The translations under genes were made by a program, and so were the position numbers. Below are positions 26,014-33,889 of a stretch of DNA of 64,000 nt, one piece after another. The stretch comes from Streptomyces gossypii. Lineage in GTDB: Bacteria > Actinomycetota > Actinomycetes > Streptomycetales > Streptomycetaceae. The first letter of the stretch is position 1. Each line of letters starts with the position of its first letter. The stretch is from the NCBI RefSeq assembly GCF_025165795.1, contig NZ_JAJAGO010000003.1:62001-126000 (forward strand), written 5' to 3'. Below the pieces are notes generated by a model, which was not told the origin of the DNA, searched no databases, and saw nothing but the letters and a program-made list of their open reading frames with translations.

Positions 26014-27078
26014 CTATGAGTGGGGCGCTGTGGACAGACCCTCCCGCGGCGTCGGATCTGGACGATCGCGACGCAGGTTGGCGGGGCCGTGGCCGTACCA
26101 GCGGTGGATGGCGCGGCGCAGGGAACGCGGGTCGGCGTAGCCGACGCGGGCCGCGATCGACTCCAGCGTCAGCGTCGTCTTGAGCAGTTGCTCCACGCGT
26201 CGCTGCCGGGCGCGCTCCAGCTCCGCGCGCCAGCTGGTGCCCTCCTCGTGGAGTCGGCGCTGCACCGTACGGGGCGACATGCCCAGTTCGTGCGCGACGC
26301 GGGCGAGGTCGGGTGCACCGCGGGTCAGGCTCAGGCCGACCTCACCTCGGAAGCGGTCGAGCCACGACAGCACGGCACGGGAGGCGGCCAGCGTGGTGCG
26401 CGCGTGGTCGCGCAGGATCGCCGCCAGTACGGGGTCTGCTCGCGGCAGTGGCCGGTCCGCGTCGGCGGCGGAGAAGGTGACGGACGGCACGTCGGCGCAG
26501 AACTCGACGCTGCGGGTGCCGTACGCCTCAGCCAGGTCGCCGTGCCGGTTCGGCGCCGGGCCCGGCAGGGTCACCCGGACCGGGGTCAGCGGCCGGCCGG
26601 CGCCCGAGACCGCCGCCGTGAGGATCATGCCGACGGCGAACTCGGCGATGATCGGGAACACCGGGTGGTCCGCGAATTGGCAGTGGAAGCTGACGGTGAG
26701 GCTGGCGCCGTCCCGCACCGGCGTGAACGACTCCGCCGGATCGGTGATCGTTGCCGCGTGGCTGTTGCCGTGCTCGAATGCCTCGGCGAGGGTGCCGGCG
26801 CTGGTGAACAGGTAGTCCCAGACACCGAGCGAGCCGGGGCGCCACAGCCGCCAGGGCAGCGAGCCGCCGCCGAGGTCGCGCAGCTCCGCCGACCACTCCT
26901 CCCATATCCGTACGAGGGAGGCCGAGGGCAGTCGTACGGCGTTGTCCTGAAGGCTTGCCAGCCCAGCCACGCCCGCCAGCCGATTTCGGTCGAGCCCCGC
27001 CGCCTGCCCCGCACGCAGCACCAGCCGCGTCACGTGCGGGGGAACGGTCCCGGTCGGAACCTGACCGGATGCGGACAC
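26014..27078 (-). CDS. AraC-family regulator with arabinose-binding-like (OruR/ArgR-type) N-domain
   Basis: 354 aa. The N-terminal domain (about 15-210) is the Arabinose_bd-like sensor seen in OruR-type AraC regulators (LVLRAGQAAGLDRNRL, FEHGNSHAATITDPAESFT, VSFHCQFADHPVFPIIAEFA). The C-terminal double HTH (about 250-340) includes DLARVAHELGMSPRTVQRRL and LTLESIAARVGYADPRSLRR. GTG 27078 is chosen because TACATT ends 6 bp upstream, the layout of a leaderless mRNA, and because farther upstream sequence is not family-like. It is divergent from a gene remnant and a deacetylase-family gene, which it may control. Confidence 0.85.
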   Translation of the reverse strand: MSASGQVPTGTVPPHVTRLVLRAGQAAGLDRNRLAGVAGLASLQDNAVRLPSASLVRIWEEWSAELRDLGGGSLPWRLWRPGSLGVWDYLFTSAGTLAEAFEHGNSHAATITDPAESFTPVRDGASLTVSFHCQFADHPVFPIIAEFAVGMILTAAVSGAGRPLTPVRVTLPGPAPNRHGDLAEAYGTRSVEFCADVPSVTFSAADADRPLPRADPVLAAILRDHARTTLAASRAVLSWLDRFRGEVGLSLTRGAPDLARVAHELGMSPRTVQRRLHEEGTSWRAELERARQRRVEQLLKTTLTLESIAARVGYADPRSLRRAIHRWYGHGPANLRRDRPDPTPREGLSTAPHS

Positions 27079-27225
27079 GCCACGAATGTAAGGCAGGCCC
27101 CCGACCGGCACAACGTCGTGCCCCGCCGAGCGCTCCGGTACGGGGGCCAGGTGTGGCGCGTACGGTCCCTCTGGCGGCGCGTTCGGCCCTCCCGCACGTC
27201 TTGCCGGCGGACATAGATTCCCGGC

Positions 27226-27507
27226 ATGGACATTCGAGACCAGCGAGATACGGCCACCAACGCTGGACCGCGGCAGCGGCTGGGTCTGGCGGTTCTCCTT
27301 GAGCCGACGATGCTGACGCCCGACGTTTACCCCGAGAGGACCCGCCGCGGTCCCACACGGCTCGCCGACGGCACGTTGCACGCCGAACACACCGTCGTGG
27401 ACGGGCTGGAGAACGCGCCGCCCGTCCTCACCGGCGTCCTCGGCGCCAACTCCGGCAAGATGCCTGTCCGCCTCACCACGGCGGGCGCAATGAGAGAGGA
27501 AGCGTAA
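27226..27507 (+). pseudogene. Remnant of a medium-chain NADP-dependent oxidoreductase
   Basis: A 93-codon frame whose C-terminal third (HTVVDGLENAPPVLTGVLGA, NSGKMPVRL) matches the extreme C-terminus of zinc-independent quinone-oxidoreductase-type reductases, where the phrase is VxGLENAPxxLxxLLxGxNxGKxxVxL. The first 45 residues do not contain the nucleotide-binding core, so about 250 residues are missing. It lies just before, and in the same direction as, the deacetylase-family gene and may still act as its leader. Confidence 0.5.
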
Positions 27508-27510
27508 GCG

Positions 27511-28383
27511 ATGGAGAACTCACTCTACGACTACAGCCCGATCACCGAGCGCGAACCGCTGTACTGGCCGGGCGGCGCCCGCGTCGCGTTCTATGTGGGC
27601 CTGAACGTCGAACACTTCCACCTCGGCACCCCGTCCACGAGCCTGAACGAAGCCACTGCCGCGCTGGTGCCGGACCCACTGAACCACGGCTGGCGCGACT
27701 ACGGCCCGCGGGTGGGCATCTGGCGGGTCATGCAGACCCTGGACCGGCACGGCGTACGCGCCAGCGTGCTGCTCAACTCCGACGTCTGTCACCACTATCC
27801 GCAGATCATCCGGGCCGGCCGGGAACGGGACTGGGCGTGGCTCGCCCACGGCCGCACCAACTCGGTGCTGCCCGCAGGCACTTCGGAGGAGGAGGAGCGC
27901 GCCGAGCTGGCCGACATCGTCGCCACCATCGAGAAGTCCACGGGCACGCGCCCGCGCGGCTGGCTGGGGCCCGCGCTCAACGAGACCTTTCGGACGCCGG
28001 CACTCCTCGCCGAACTGGGCCTGAATTACGTGCTCGACTGGACCAGCGACGACCAGCCGTACCGGCTGAATGTCCCCGGCATGCTGAGTGTCCCGTACTC
28101 GGTGGAGCTCAACGACCTCGGTCTCTTCACGATGCACGGCATGACGGGGCCCGCGTTCGTGCAGACGGTGAAGGACCAGTTCGACCAGCTGTACGCGGAC
28201 TCGGCGGAGTCCGGCAGGGTGATGGCTCTGGCGCTGCACCCCTTCGTGATCGGCCAGCCCTTCCGTGCCCCGTACCTGGACCAGGCGCTCGCGTACATCA
28301 CCGGGCACCCGGACGTCTGGGTGACCACAAGCGACGAGATCGCCGCTCACTACGCACGCACGACCGGCGGCGACCAGGCGTGA
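27511..28383 (+). CDS. Polysaccharide-deacetylase (NodB-fold) family protein, PuuE/allantoinase-like
   Basis: 290 aa with RBS AGAGGAAG before ATG 27511. NodB-type TIM-barrel features are WRVMQTLDRHGVRASVLLNS, a first-strand region (VAFYVGLNVEHFHLG), GWLGPALNETFRTPALLAEL, LNYVLDWTSDDQPYRL and VMALALHPFVIGQPFR. This arrangement is closer to the PuuE allantoinase-like and imidase branch than to chitin deacetylases. Those act on cyclic amides or N-acyl groups in the cytoplasm, and no signal peptide is seen here. The true substrate is unknown. Confidence 0.8.
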   Translation: MENSLYDYSPITEREPLYWPGGARVAFYVGLNVEHFHLGTPSTSLNEATAALVPDPLNHGWRDYGPRVGIWRVMQTLDRHGVRASVLLNSDVCHHYPQIIRAGRERDWAWLAHGRTNSVLPAGTSEEEERAELADIVATIEKSTGTRPRGWLGPALNETFRTPALLAELGLNYVLDWTSDDQPYRLNVPGMLSVPYSVELNDLGLFTMHGMTGPAFVQTVKDQFDQLYADSAESGRVMALALHPFVIGQPFRAPYLDQALAYITGHPDVWVTTSDEIAAHYARTTGGDQA

Positions 28384-28396
28384 CGACGGAGCAGTG

Positions 28397-28439
28397 CTGA
28401 GACCGTGTCCCAGGTGAGCGGGGTGGGGCACGGTCTCAG
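28397..28439 (+). terminator. Hairpin terminator after deacetylase-family gene
   Basis: An 11-bp perfect stem CTGAGACCGTG / CACGGTCTCAG encloses a 21-nt loop that can pair further (GTCCC/GGGGC). It starts 14 bp after the stop codon. Confidence 0.7.
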
Positions 28440-28869
28440 GCGAAGACACCCTGCACTGCGCTGCTCTCGCCCGCGCGAGCGGATTCCGCGCGGTGATCAC
28501 AGTGGCAACGGCGCTGGGTGCCGCCAGGGCCAGAGCGGCCCGCGTCCAACCCCGGTTCGTGGACGCGGAGGCACGCCATCCATGAATGGCCGGACAACCA
28601 GAAGCCCCCGGGCCGCTGGCCTGGGGGTTCGTGGTGGAGCGGGCGACGAGAACCGAACTCGCGCCACAAGCTTGGGAATCACTGGCGCTCACGGGGTGAA
28701 AGTGGCTGCTGAGCTGCGAAGATTCACTGATGCGGAGTGCAAGGCAGGCCCTTGGCCGCGCCCTTGTTGACCGCTGTTGACCGGTCCGAGGGGCACGGAT
28801 GGGGCACGGCGGCGCCCAGACGGCTCGAACAGTGCAACATGCTGTGATGGCTTGGGGTCCGTGCGCGGC
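28440..28869. other. Non-coding stretch around attachment copy 1
   Basis: 430 bp without a convincing gene on either strand. Apart from the attachment copy it shows only short open frames with no codon bias or RBS. Confidence 0.5.
28601..28677 (-). repeat. tRNA-Gly(CCC) 3'-end attachment copy 1 with hairpin
   Basis: Bases 28634-28677 match bases 37370-37413 of the tRNA-Gly gene (CCA end through anticodon) with 3 mismatches in 44. The adjoining hairpin (arms 28602-28613 and 28617-28628) corresponds to the tRNA terminator. This is an attachment-site (att) scar from an integration at the tRNA 3' end. Confidence 0.85.
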
Positions 28870-29787
28870 TCAGGTCCAGCTTGGCGAGGGTCCGTGTGGT
28901 GGCTTGTAGGGGATCGGTTTGCCGGTGAGTGCGTCGAGCAGAATGCGGTCGCCTACGGGCTGGTTGAGTTTCACCGTCACCTGCTGCAACTTCCCCTGTT
29001 TGGTACAGAAGCCTTCGGTCTTCGGGTTCTTGACGGAAGCCGACAGCACCACGCTGCCGTGGGATTCCTGCGGAGCCACGGCCGGGCCGTCGTCACAGGC
29101 ACCGTGCGTGGCGATCACGGTCACCGAGTGCCCGTCGGCGGAGATGCGGATCAGCTGGTCGAGCGGGTTTCCGGGGACGTCACGGGCCCGCTTGATCGGC
29201 GGCCGGGGGAGTTTCGAGGGGTTGACAGCGGCCTGCCTGAGGGGTGAGTCGTAGCCTTCCAGGCTGAACAGCCAGGCGGGGACCGTCGCCGGACCCCTGC
29301 TGGTGGTCACGCTCATCTCGCCCAGTTTCGCCCCGGTCACCGTCAGGTGCGGCTTTCCGCGTGTGCGAGTACCGGCCAGCGTCTTGTACGACTCCTGTGC
29401 CGACACCAGCGGCCGGGTTGCCGATTCGCCCCCGTCCCAGGCAACCGGGCCGTCCTTCGGCCCGGTGGCGGGCACCTCCGACCGCAGGACGACGCTGCGG
29501 TCCTGGTATGCCTCCCTGTCGGCCCTGCCACGCAGACCACCTTGCGGCAGCTGGACCACGTCGCCCATGGGGTGGTAGCCGCTGCGCCATTCGGCAGCCG
29601 CGACTGACCCGTCCCAGGCCGCGGCCACCTCCCGGGCACGGTGCGCCAGCTCCGACGCATCGCCGCTGGTTTCCTGTCGGCTGCCGCTCTTGGCTTCCTG
29701 CTGGCTGCCGCAACCGGAGACGGTACCCAGGCCGACGGCGGCCAAGGCGACGGCAGCCAGCAGGCTGACCGGGCCCGATGACCTCAT
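28870..29787 (-). CDS. Hypothetical lipoprotein
   Basis: 305 aa. The signal peptide and lipobox read LLAAVALAAVGLGTVSGCGS (Cys about residue 26), so the mature protein should be anchored in the outer face of the membrane. ATG 29787 follows GGAGGTCACG. The mature part has a Ser/Gly linker and then a beta-rich domain (HLTVTGAKLGEMSVTTSRGP, VPAWLFSLEGYDSPLRQAAV, DGHSVTVIATHGACDDG) with two C-terminal Cys (HGACDDG, EGFCTKQ) that may form a disulfide. It is similar in style to Streptomyces hypothetical lipoproteins. No enzymatic motif is recognised. Confidence 0.75.
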   Translation of the reverse strand: MRSSGPVSLLAAVALAAVGLGTVSGCGSQQEAKSGSRQETSGDASELAHRAREVAAAWDGSVAAAEWRSGYHPMGDVVQLPQGGLRGRADREAYQDRSVVLRSEVPATGPKDGPVAWDGGESATRPLVSAQESYKTLAGTRTRGKPHLTVTGAKLGEMSVTTSRGPATVPAWLFSLEGYDSPLRQAAVNPSKLPRPPIKRARDVPGNPLDQLIRISADGHSVTVIATHGACDDGPAVAPQESHGSVVLSASVKNPKTEGFCTKQGKLQQVTVKLNQPVGDRILLDALTGKPIPYKPPHGPSPSWT

Positions 29788-29892
29788 CCGCACGTGACCT
29801 CCCGGAAGGATGGCGTGGCAGGCTGCCCCGTGCCTGTGACGCGGTCGGTCCAGGACAGGTTCCACCGGTTAAGGCGGCTGGGAGACGGCGTG

Positions 29893-29985
29893 ATGTCAGA
29901 ACTCGCCGCGGACATGAGCGAGAAACCCCAGAGTCCCGCCGTCCGGGAATTCCGCGAACGCCTCGCCACCACCTTCGCCGCATAA
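29893..29985 (+). pseudogene. Possible 30-codon gene end
   Basis: MSELAADMSEKPQSPAVREF followed by RERLATTFAA and a stop, preceded by GGGAG. Codon use is Streptomyces-like, but the frame is too short to classify. It may be the C-terminus of a lost gene divergent from the lipoprotein. Confidence 0.2.
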
Positions 29986-29987
29986 CC

Positions 29988-30362
29988 CCGCCCTGACGGA
30001 CAGGGAGACGGGCGCATCCGGTGTCGTCGGTGCTTGGCCGAGGCTGTTCGGGGCGTTTCCGGGCAGGGCGGAGCCGCGGGTGTTGCGCTGAGCTGGGGCT
30101 GTGGCTGAGCGGGGCTGGTTCAGTCGGGTGGGGTGCTGCTGGTGAGGGTGGCGCGGCGTCGGGCCCCGGCGGCACTGGTACTGCCCGACCGCGGGGCCGG
30201 CTCTGCGACCTGCGCGCCTGCTGCGGCACAGGCGCAGGCGCAGGCGGGGCGGAGGCGAATCGGCCTTTATGGGCACAGTGCGGCCTGGGCGTTGCGCGCG
30301 AGTCGCTGGCTTCTTGTGGCGCGAGGGAGTCAAGTGGCACCGTTCAGCGGGATGGGAGAGGT
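29988..30362. other. Upstream region of the ECF sigma gene
   Basis: 375 bp without a supported gene. The open frame crossing it in register with the sigma factor has no family similarity and no RBS until GGGAGAG at 30354. It presumably contains the sigma operon promoter, but no clear -35/-10 pair was found. Confidence 0.45.
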
Positions 30363-30914
30363 ATGCGACCACCAGACAAGCCGCGGGGCCGGGGTGTGGG
30401 CGAGGACGCGTTCGACGCCTTCTACACCGCGAGTGTCGGCCGGCTTATCGGCCAGCTGTATGCGATGACGGGCGACCTCGCTGAGGCGCAGGACGTGGTT
30501 CAGGAAGCCTTCGTCCGGGCCTGGCAACGCCGGACCGAGCTGGACCTGGACGGTGCTCCTGAGGCGTGGGTACGCACGGTGGCCTGGCGGCTGGCGGTCA
30601 GCCGGTGGCGGCGAATGCGCACCGCGCTTGCCTTCGCCCGGCGGCAGGGCCCGCCCGCCACGGTAGCGCCACCGGATCCGCACCACGTGCTGCTGGTTCA
30701 GGCGCTGCGGCAGATACCCGAGGCGCAACGACGGGCCGTGGTGCTCCACCATCTGTGCGACCTCACGGTCGAACAGGTGGCTGCCGAGACCGACTGCCCC
30801 GTCGGCACCGTCAAATCGCAACTGAGCCGGGGGCGGGCGGCGCTGGCACGGCTGTTGGCCGATACCGAGCTGGGTCCGCGGACGACCCGGCAGTCGGAGG
30901 TGCGTCATGGCTGA
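30363..30914 (+). CDS. ECF RNA polymerase sigma factor (SigE-type)
   Basis: 183 aa. Region 2 spans about residues 20-85 (FDAFYTASVGRLIGQLYAMT, GDLAEAQDVVQEAFVRAWQR). Region 4 spans about 115-170 (LRQIPEAQRRAVVLHHLCDL, TVEQVAAETDCPVGTVKSQL, SRGRAAL). There is no sigma-3 or C-terminal extension. ATG 30363 has GGGAGAG five bases upstream. It overlaps the next gene by 8 bp. That gene encodes a one-TM protein, probably the cognate anti-sigma or a sigma-coupled sensor. Confidence 0.9.
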   Translation: MRPPDKPRGRGVGEDAFDAFYTASVGRLIGQLYAMTGDLAEAQDVVQEAFVRAWQRRTELDLDGAPEAWVRTVAWRLAVSRWRRMRTALAFARRQGPPATVAPPDPHHVLLVQALRQIPEAQRRAVVLHHLCDLTVEQVAAETDCPVGTVKSQLSRGRAALARLLADTELGPRTTRQSEVRHG

Positions 30915-31518
30915 CGAGACTCAGTTGAAGGGACACCTCGCCGACCTCGCCGAGTCGGGTCGGCGGCAGGCGGTGCCGCTGGCCGCAGAGCGGATCCGGG
31001 CGCACGGTGAGCAGCGTCTGCGCCGCAGGCGGGCAGCTCTGGCGTCCGGCGGCGTGCTGCTGGCCGCGGCTCTGGTCGCGGGGGGTCTGTCGCTGGCCCG
31101 GGCCGACCGGGGGCCGGAGCCGCCCGCCGTCATTCCGACACCGACCGCTTCGCCGTTCGTGACGCCGACGCCGGCTCCGGGGCAGGAGTACGCGAGCGAA
31201 CTGGGGTACGTATACGGCGCGGTGGCGAGGGGGGACACGGTGCAAATCACCGTCAAGCAGCTCCGTACAGCGCAGGGCACGCTGGTACCCGTCGGCGTGG
31301 TGCACACGCTGACCCTGCCGAGGAGGACACCGGTGGAAGCACGGCAGTCGGCCGGCGGGGACGCGGCGGACGCGGCGGACGTGGCGGACGTGGCGGACGT
31401 GGAGCTGGGCGAGCTGGTGGACCGGCTGGACGGTGGGCCGCGGTGGGTGTTCGCCATCGACTACGACAGCGAGGGCCGAGTGCAGTCGCTGCGGGAGGCG
31501 TACTGGCTCGCCGAGTGA
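30907..31518 (+). CDS. Single-TM protein linked to the ECF sigma factor (putative anti-sigma/sensor)
   Basis: 203 aa. A cytoplasmic N-terminus of about 45 residues is Arg-rich (RIRAHGEQRLRRRRAAL). One TM helix (about 46-65, LASGGVLLAAALVAGGLSLA) follows, then a Pro/Thr linker and an extracytoplasmic domain. A short tandem DNA repeat encodes DAADAADVADVADV near residues 155-168. The last 45 residues (ELVDRLDGGPRWVFAIDYDS, EGRVQSLREAYW) resemble the C-terminus of the lipoprotein gene that follows. There is no ZAS zinc motif, so the anti-sigma role rests on the 8-bp overlap with the sigma gene. Confidence 0.75.
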   Translation: MADETQLKGHLADLAESGRRQAVPLAAERIRAHGEQRLRRRRAALASGGVLLAAALVAGGLSLARADRGPEPPAVIPTPTASPFVTPTPAPGQEYASELGYVYGAVARGDTVQITVKQLRTAQGTLVPVGVVHTLTLPRRTPVEARQSAGGDAADAADVADVADVELGELVDRLDGGPRWVFAIDYDSEGRVQSLREAYWLAE

Positions 31519-31706
31519 GTCCTGCGGAGCAGGGGGAATACCGGATCGCCGTCAGGGTCGGTCGTCCGTGAAGCCGGTGCAGGACCTCAAGGGGGAACTT
31601 CGGGGCGGGCAGGCGGCGATCCGGATCGGGATGCAACCCAAGGGGTGGGGTGGCGCGTAGAGAGCATGTATCCAGATCGCACCTGATCCCAGGAGGAACG
31701 TTGACC

Positions 31707-32282
31707 ATGTGTGTCTCACGCCGCCGGGCCGTCCTGCGCTGCCTCACCGCCCTCGCCTTCAGCGCCATGGTCCTGACCGGGTGCAACGGCGGGGGTGGCG
31801 GCCAGGCGGATGCCACCGCACCAGAGACGTCGGCGACGCCTTCCACTTCGGCCGACGAGACGGTCTCTCGTCCCCCCACGCCGGGCGCCAACACGGACCC
31901 GGACGACACATCGGCGTCGAACAGTGAGGCCCCCTGGGCCGGCACCAAGCAGTTCGTACAGATCGAGGACGCCCGGACCAGCGACGGACAGACCTACCTG
32001 TCGGTGCGGCCAGCCCAGAAGGAGGCCATGACACACCCGCACGAGGCATGGGTGGTCGTCCCGGGCGAGGGTTCCTACACCACGGTCCCCATGGCCGAAG
32101 ACGCCCGGATACTGCTGTCGGTCCCGCTCGGCGACGGTAAACACGCCGCGTCATACTCCCAGGCCGAGCTCGTCAGCCGGCTGACGGCCCTGTCGTCCTC
32201 GGTTCGCTCAGGTGTCGGCTACGACCTGAGTTTCGACGGAGAGGGTCAGGTGACCAGACTGCAGTCGCTGTACACGTCCTGA
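31707..32282 (+). CDS. Hypothetical lipoprotein of the sigma operon
   Basis: 191 aa. ATG 31707 follows AGGAGG at 31691. Signal peptide with lipobox VLTGC (LTALAFSAMVLTGCNGGGGG), then a Thr/Ser/Pro linker of about 50 residues, then a compact domain (KQFVQIEDARTSDGQTYLSV, EAWVVVPGEGSYTTVPMA, ELVSRLTALSSSV, GYDLSFDGEGQVTRLQSLYT). The closing D-x-D/E-G-x-V-x-x-L-x-x-x-Y pattern recurs in the preceding membrane protein, so both probably bind a similar ligand or each other at the cell surface. Confidence 0.78.
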   Translation: MCVSRRRAVLRCLTALAFSAMVLTGCNGGGGGQADATAPETSATPSTSADETVSRPPTPGANTDPDDTSASNSEAPWAGTKQFVQIEDARTSDGQTYLSVRPAQKEAMTHPHEAWVVVPGEGSYTTVPMAEDARILLSVPLGDGKHAASYSQAELVSRLTALSSSVRSGVGYDLSFDGEGQVTRLQSLYTS

Positions 32283-33521
32283 CCGAGCAGGCCGGACCTC
32301 ATCCGCGACGCCGCCTCCGGGCCCGGGATGCCCGCGAGGCCCGACGGTACGCGGCGCAGCATGGTGACGAGTGCGTCGAGCCGCCCGGTCATCTGGTCCA
32401 GTGCTCCTTGGCTATGCCAGGCGGCGAAGTGGTCCTGGGCCGACGGCGTCACCGGTGCCATTGACGCCGATGGGCGCCGCCAGCGCACGGAGGTTGCGAA
32501 GGCGGCCGGGCAGGAGGAAGGCGAGCGGCGACAGTCCACCCCTTCGTCCCACGTGCGCGCGACACCATCGGCGACTCCGCCTCCCAGGAGGCGTGCCACG
32601 CCGCGCCGGCCTGCCCACGAGGTGCCGAGGCATCTTGCGGACGTGTGCGAAGCACCACCCCGCGCGATGAGTGGTGCAGATCACAAATGAATGCGTCTCG
32701 GGATTTGAGGCGACTTGGAGATGCGTGCTCGACTTGGGGCTTGTGTGCGCCAATTCGGCGCGGTGATCGGCGTGTTATGACACGCGCGCTGAAATCGGTC
32801 TAGGCGACGAACAACCCCCAGGTCTCTGACCTGGGGGTTTGGGGTGGAGCGGGCGACGAGAACCGAACTCGCGCTATAAGCTTGGGAATCAAGCGGCACT
32901 TGATCACTCACAGGGGGTCTGATCTGCGGGAACCCTCTTTCCGCGGCATGTTCGGAGGTAGGAAGAACAGCAGCCGATGACCGTGGTCTACCGCTGTGAG
33001 TGGCATGTAGTGGCACGACGTCCCGGCCGATTGCCACAGCGCCCCGGCTGCCCGCTCGGAGAGATTCTCCGCAGCTTCCTCGGCGAACTTCGCGCCCGCA
33101 AGGGACTGCGGTGGAACGCGGCTTCGCGCTCTTGGATCGATGCTTCACGCCTTGTAAGCACGGCTACAGACGTGCCGCCAGGTGGTGGTCCTGGGAGGAG
33201 AGTCGATGGCGATCAAGGTTGCGGTTGTGTCCGGGAGTTGATCGACGCTGCGGTGGCTCTGGGCAACCGGCGTACGAGGACGCTCGGCGTGATGACGCAT
33301 TCGCGCACTTGAAGAAACTGGCGCGTGCGGACCAGGATCCGGCTCGACGTGAAGTGGGCCGCCCGGCTGGTGCGAGCGCTGATAATCCTCAACCAGCGCG
33401 AGATCGCCCGTTGACCGACGATCTTCACACCAGACAGCCGCCGACCACCAGCGCGAGCACGACATCACCCACCCACGCCAGCCCCGTGACCTGCTCCTTC
33501 AGGATGAACACGAGCCACTAG
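32283..33521. other. 1.2-kb stretch without an intact gene, containing attachment copy 2
   Basis: No frame on either strand is convincing. On the minus strand, 33426-33515 reads as a hydrophobic peptide (WLVFILKEQVTGLAWVGDVV, LALVVGGCLV, stop) that may be the last helix of a lost membrane protein. A minus-strand frame at 32246-32461 is weakly protein-like. Both look like debris of integrated elements. Confidence 0.45.
32813..32888 (-). repeat. tRNA-Gly(CCC) 3'-end attachment copy 2 with terminator hairpin
   Basis: Bases 32845-32888 match tRNA bases 37370-37413 with a single mismatch in 44. The perfect 12-bp hairpin (32813-32824 / 32828-32839) is the same as the tRNA terminator except in the loop. 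The copy ends exactly at the anticodon-loop bases GGGAA, as the others do. Confidence 0.92.
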
Positions 33522-33884
33522 TTACTTGACATGAAGGACTTGTTCGTAGAGCTCGCGGGCTCGTTCGTGGTTTCCGGCATCGCGTTCCACGTCGGCCCAG
33601 TACATGAGCACATCGGCCCTCTGCTTGGATGGGCCGTCGGCCTCGGCGGCCTGCTGGAGCAGCCTACGGGCCTCCTCCAGGTCCCCGGCCCCCACCTCGA
33701 TCACGGCCAGGTTCCACGACGCAGCCAGGACGATGCCCCATTGGCCGGTCTCGATGGTCTGCTTGAAGAGGTCGCGTGCCTCCTCCGCGTTCCCGGCGTC
33801 CCACTCCAGCAGGGCCAGAGGAAGCAATTGCGGGCAGGCGACTGAACTGGCCCCTTGCAACTCGGCCTCCGGCTTGATCTCTTT
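33522..33884 (-). pseudogene. 3' fragment of a TPR-repeat protein gene
   Basis: About 120 residues form three tetratricopeptide units (LPLALLEWDAGNAEEARDLF, AVIEVGAGDLEEARRLLQQA, MYWADVERDAGNHERARELY). They show the expected spacing of Gly/Ala/Tyr positions and a normal stop. Upstream of about 33884 the frame turns into Arg-rich shadow sequence of the opposite gene. The 5' part has thus been replaced by the pentapeptide-repeat gene on the other strand, probably by recombination between integrated elements. Confidence 0.7.
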
Positions 33885-33889
33885 TCCTG

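Noticed and set aside
32246..32461. 71-codon minus-strand frame near attachment copy 2
   Set aside because: Slightly protein-like, but no RBS, no family, and it overlaps the end of the lipoprotein gene.
33213..33428. Minus-strand frame considered as a transposase piece
   Set aside because: Resemblance to IS3 OrfB ends was only superficial; no DDE residues or inverted repeats found.
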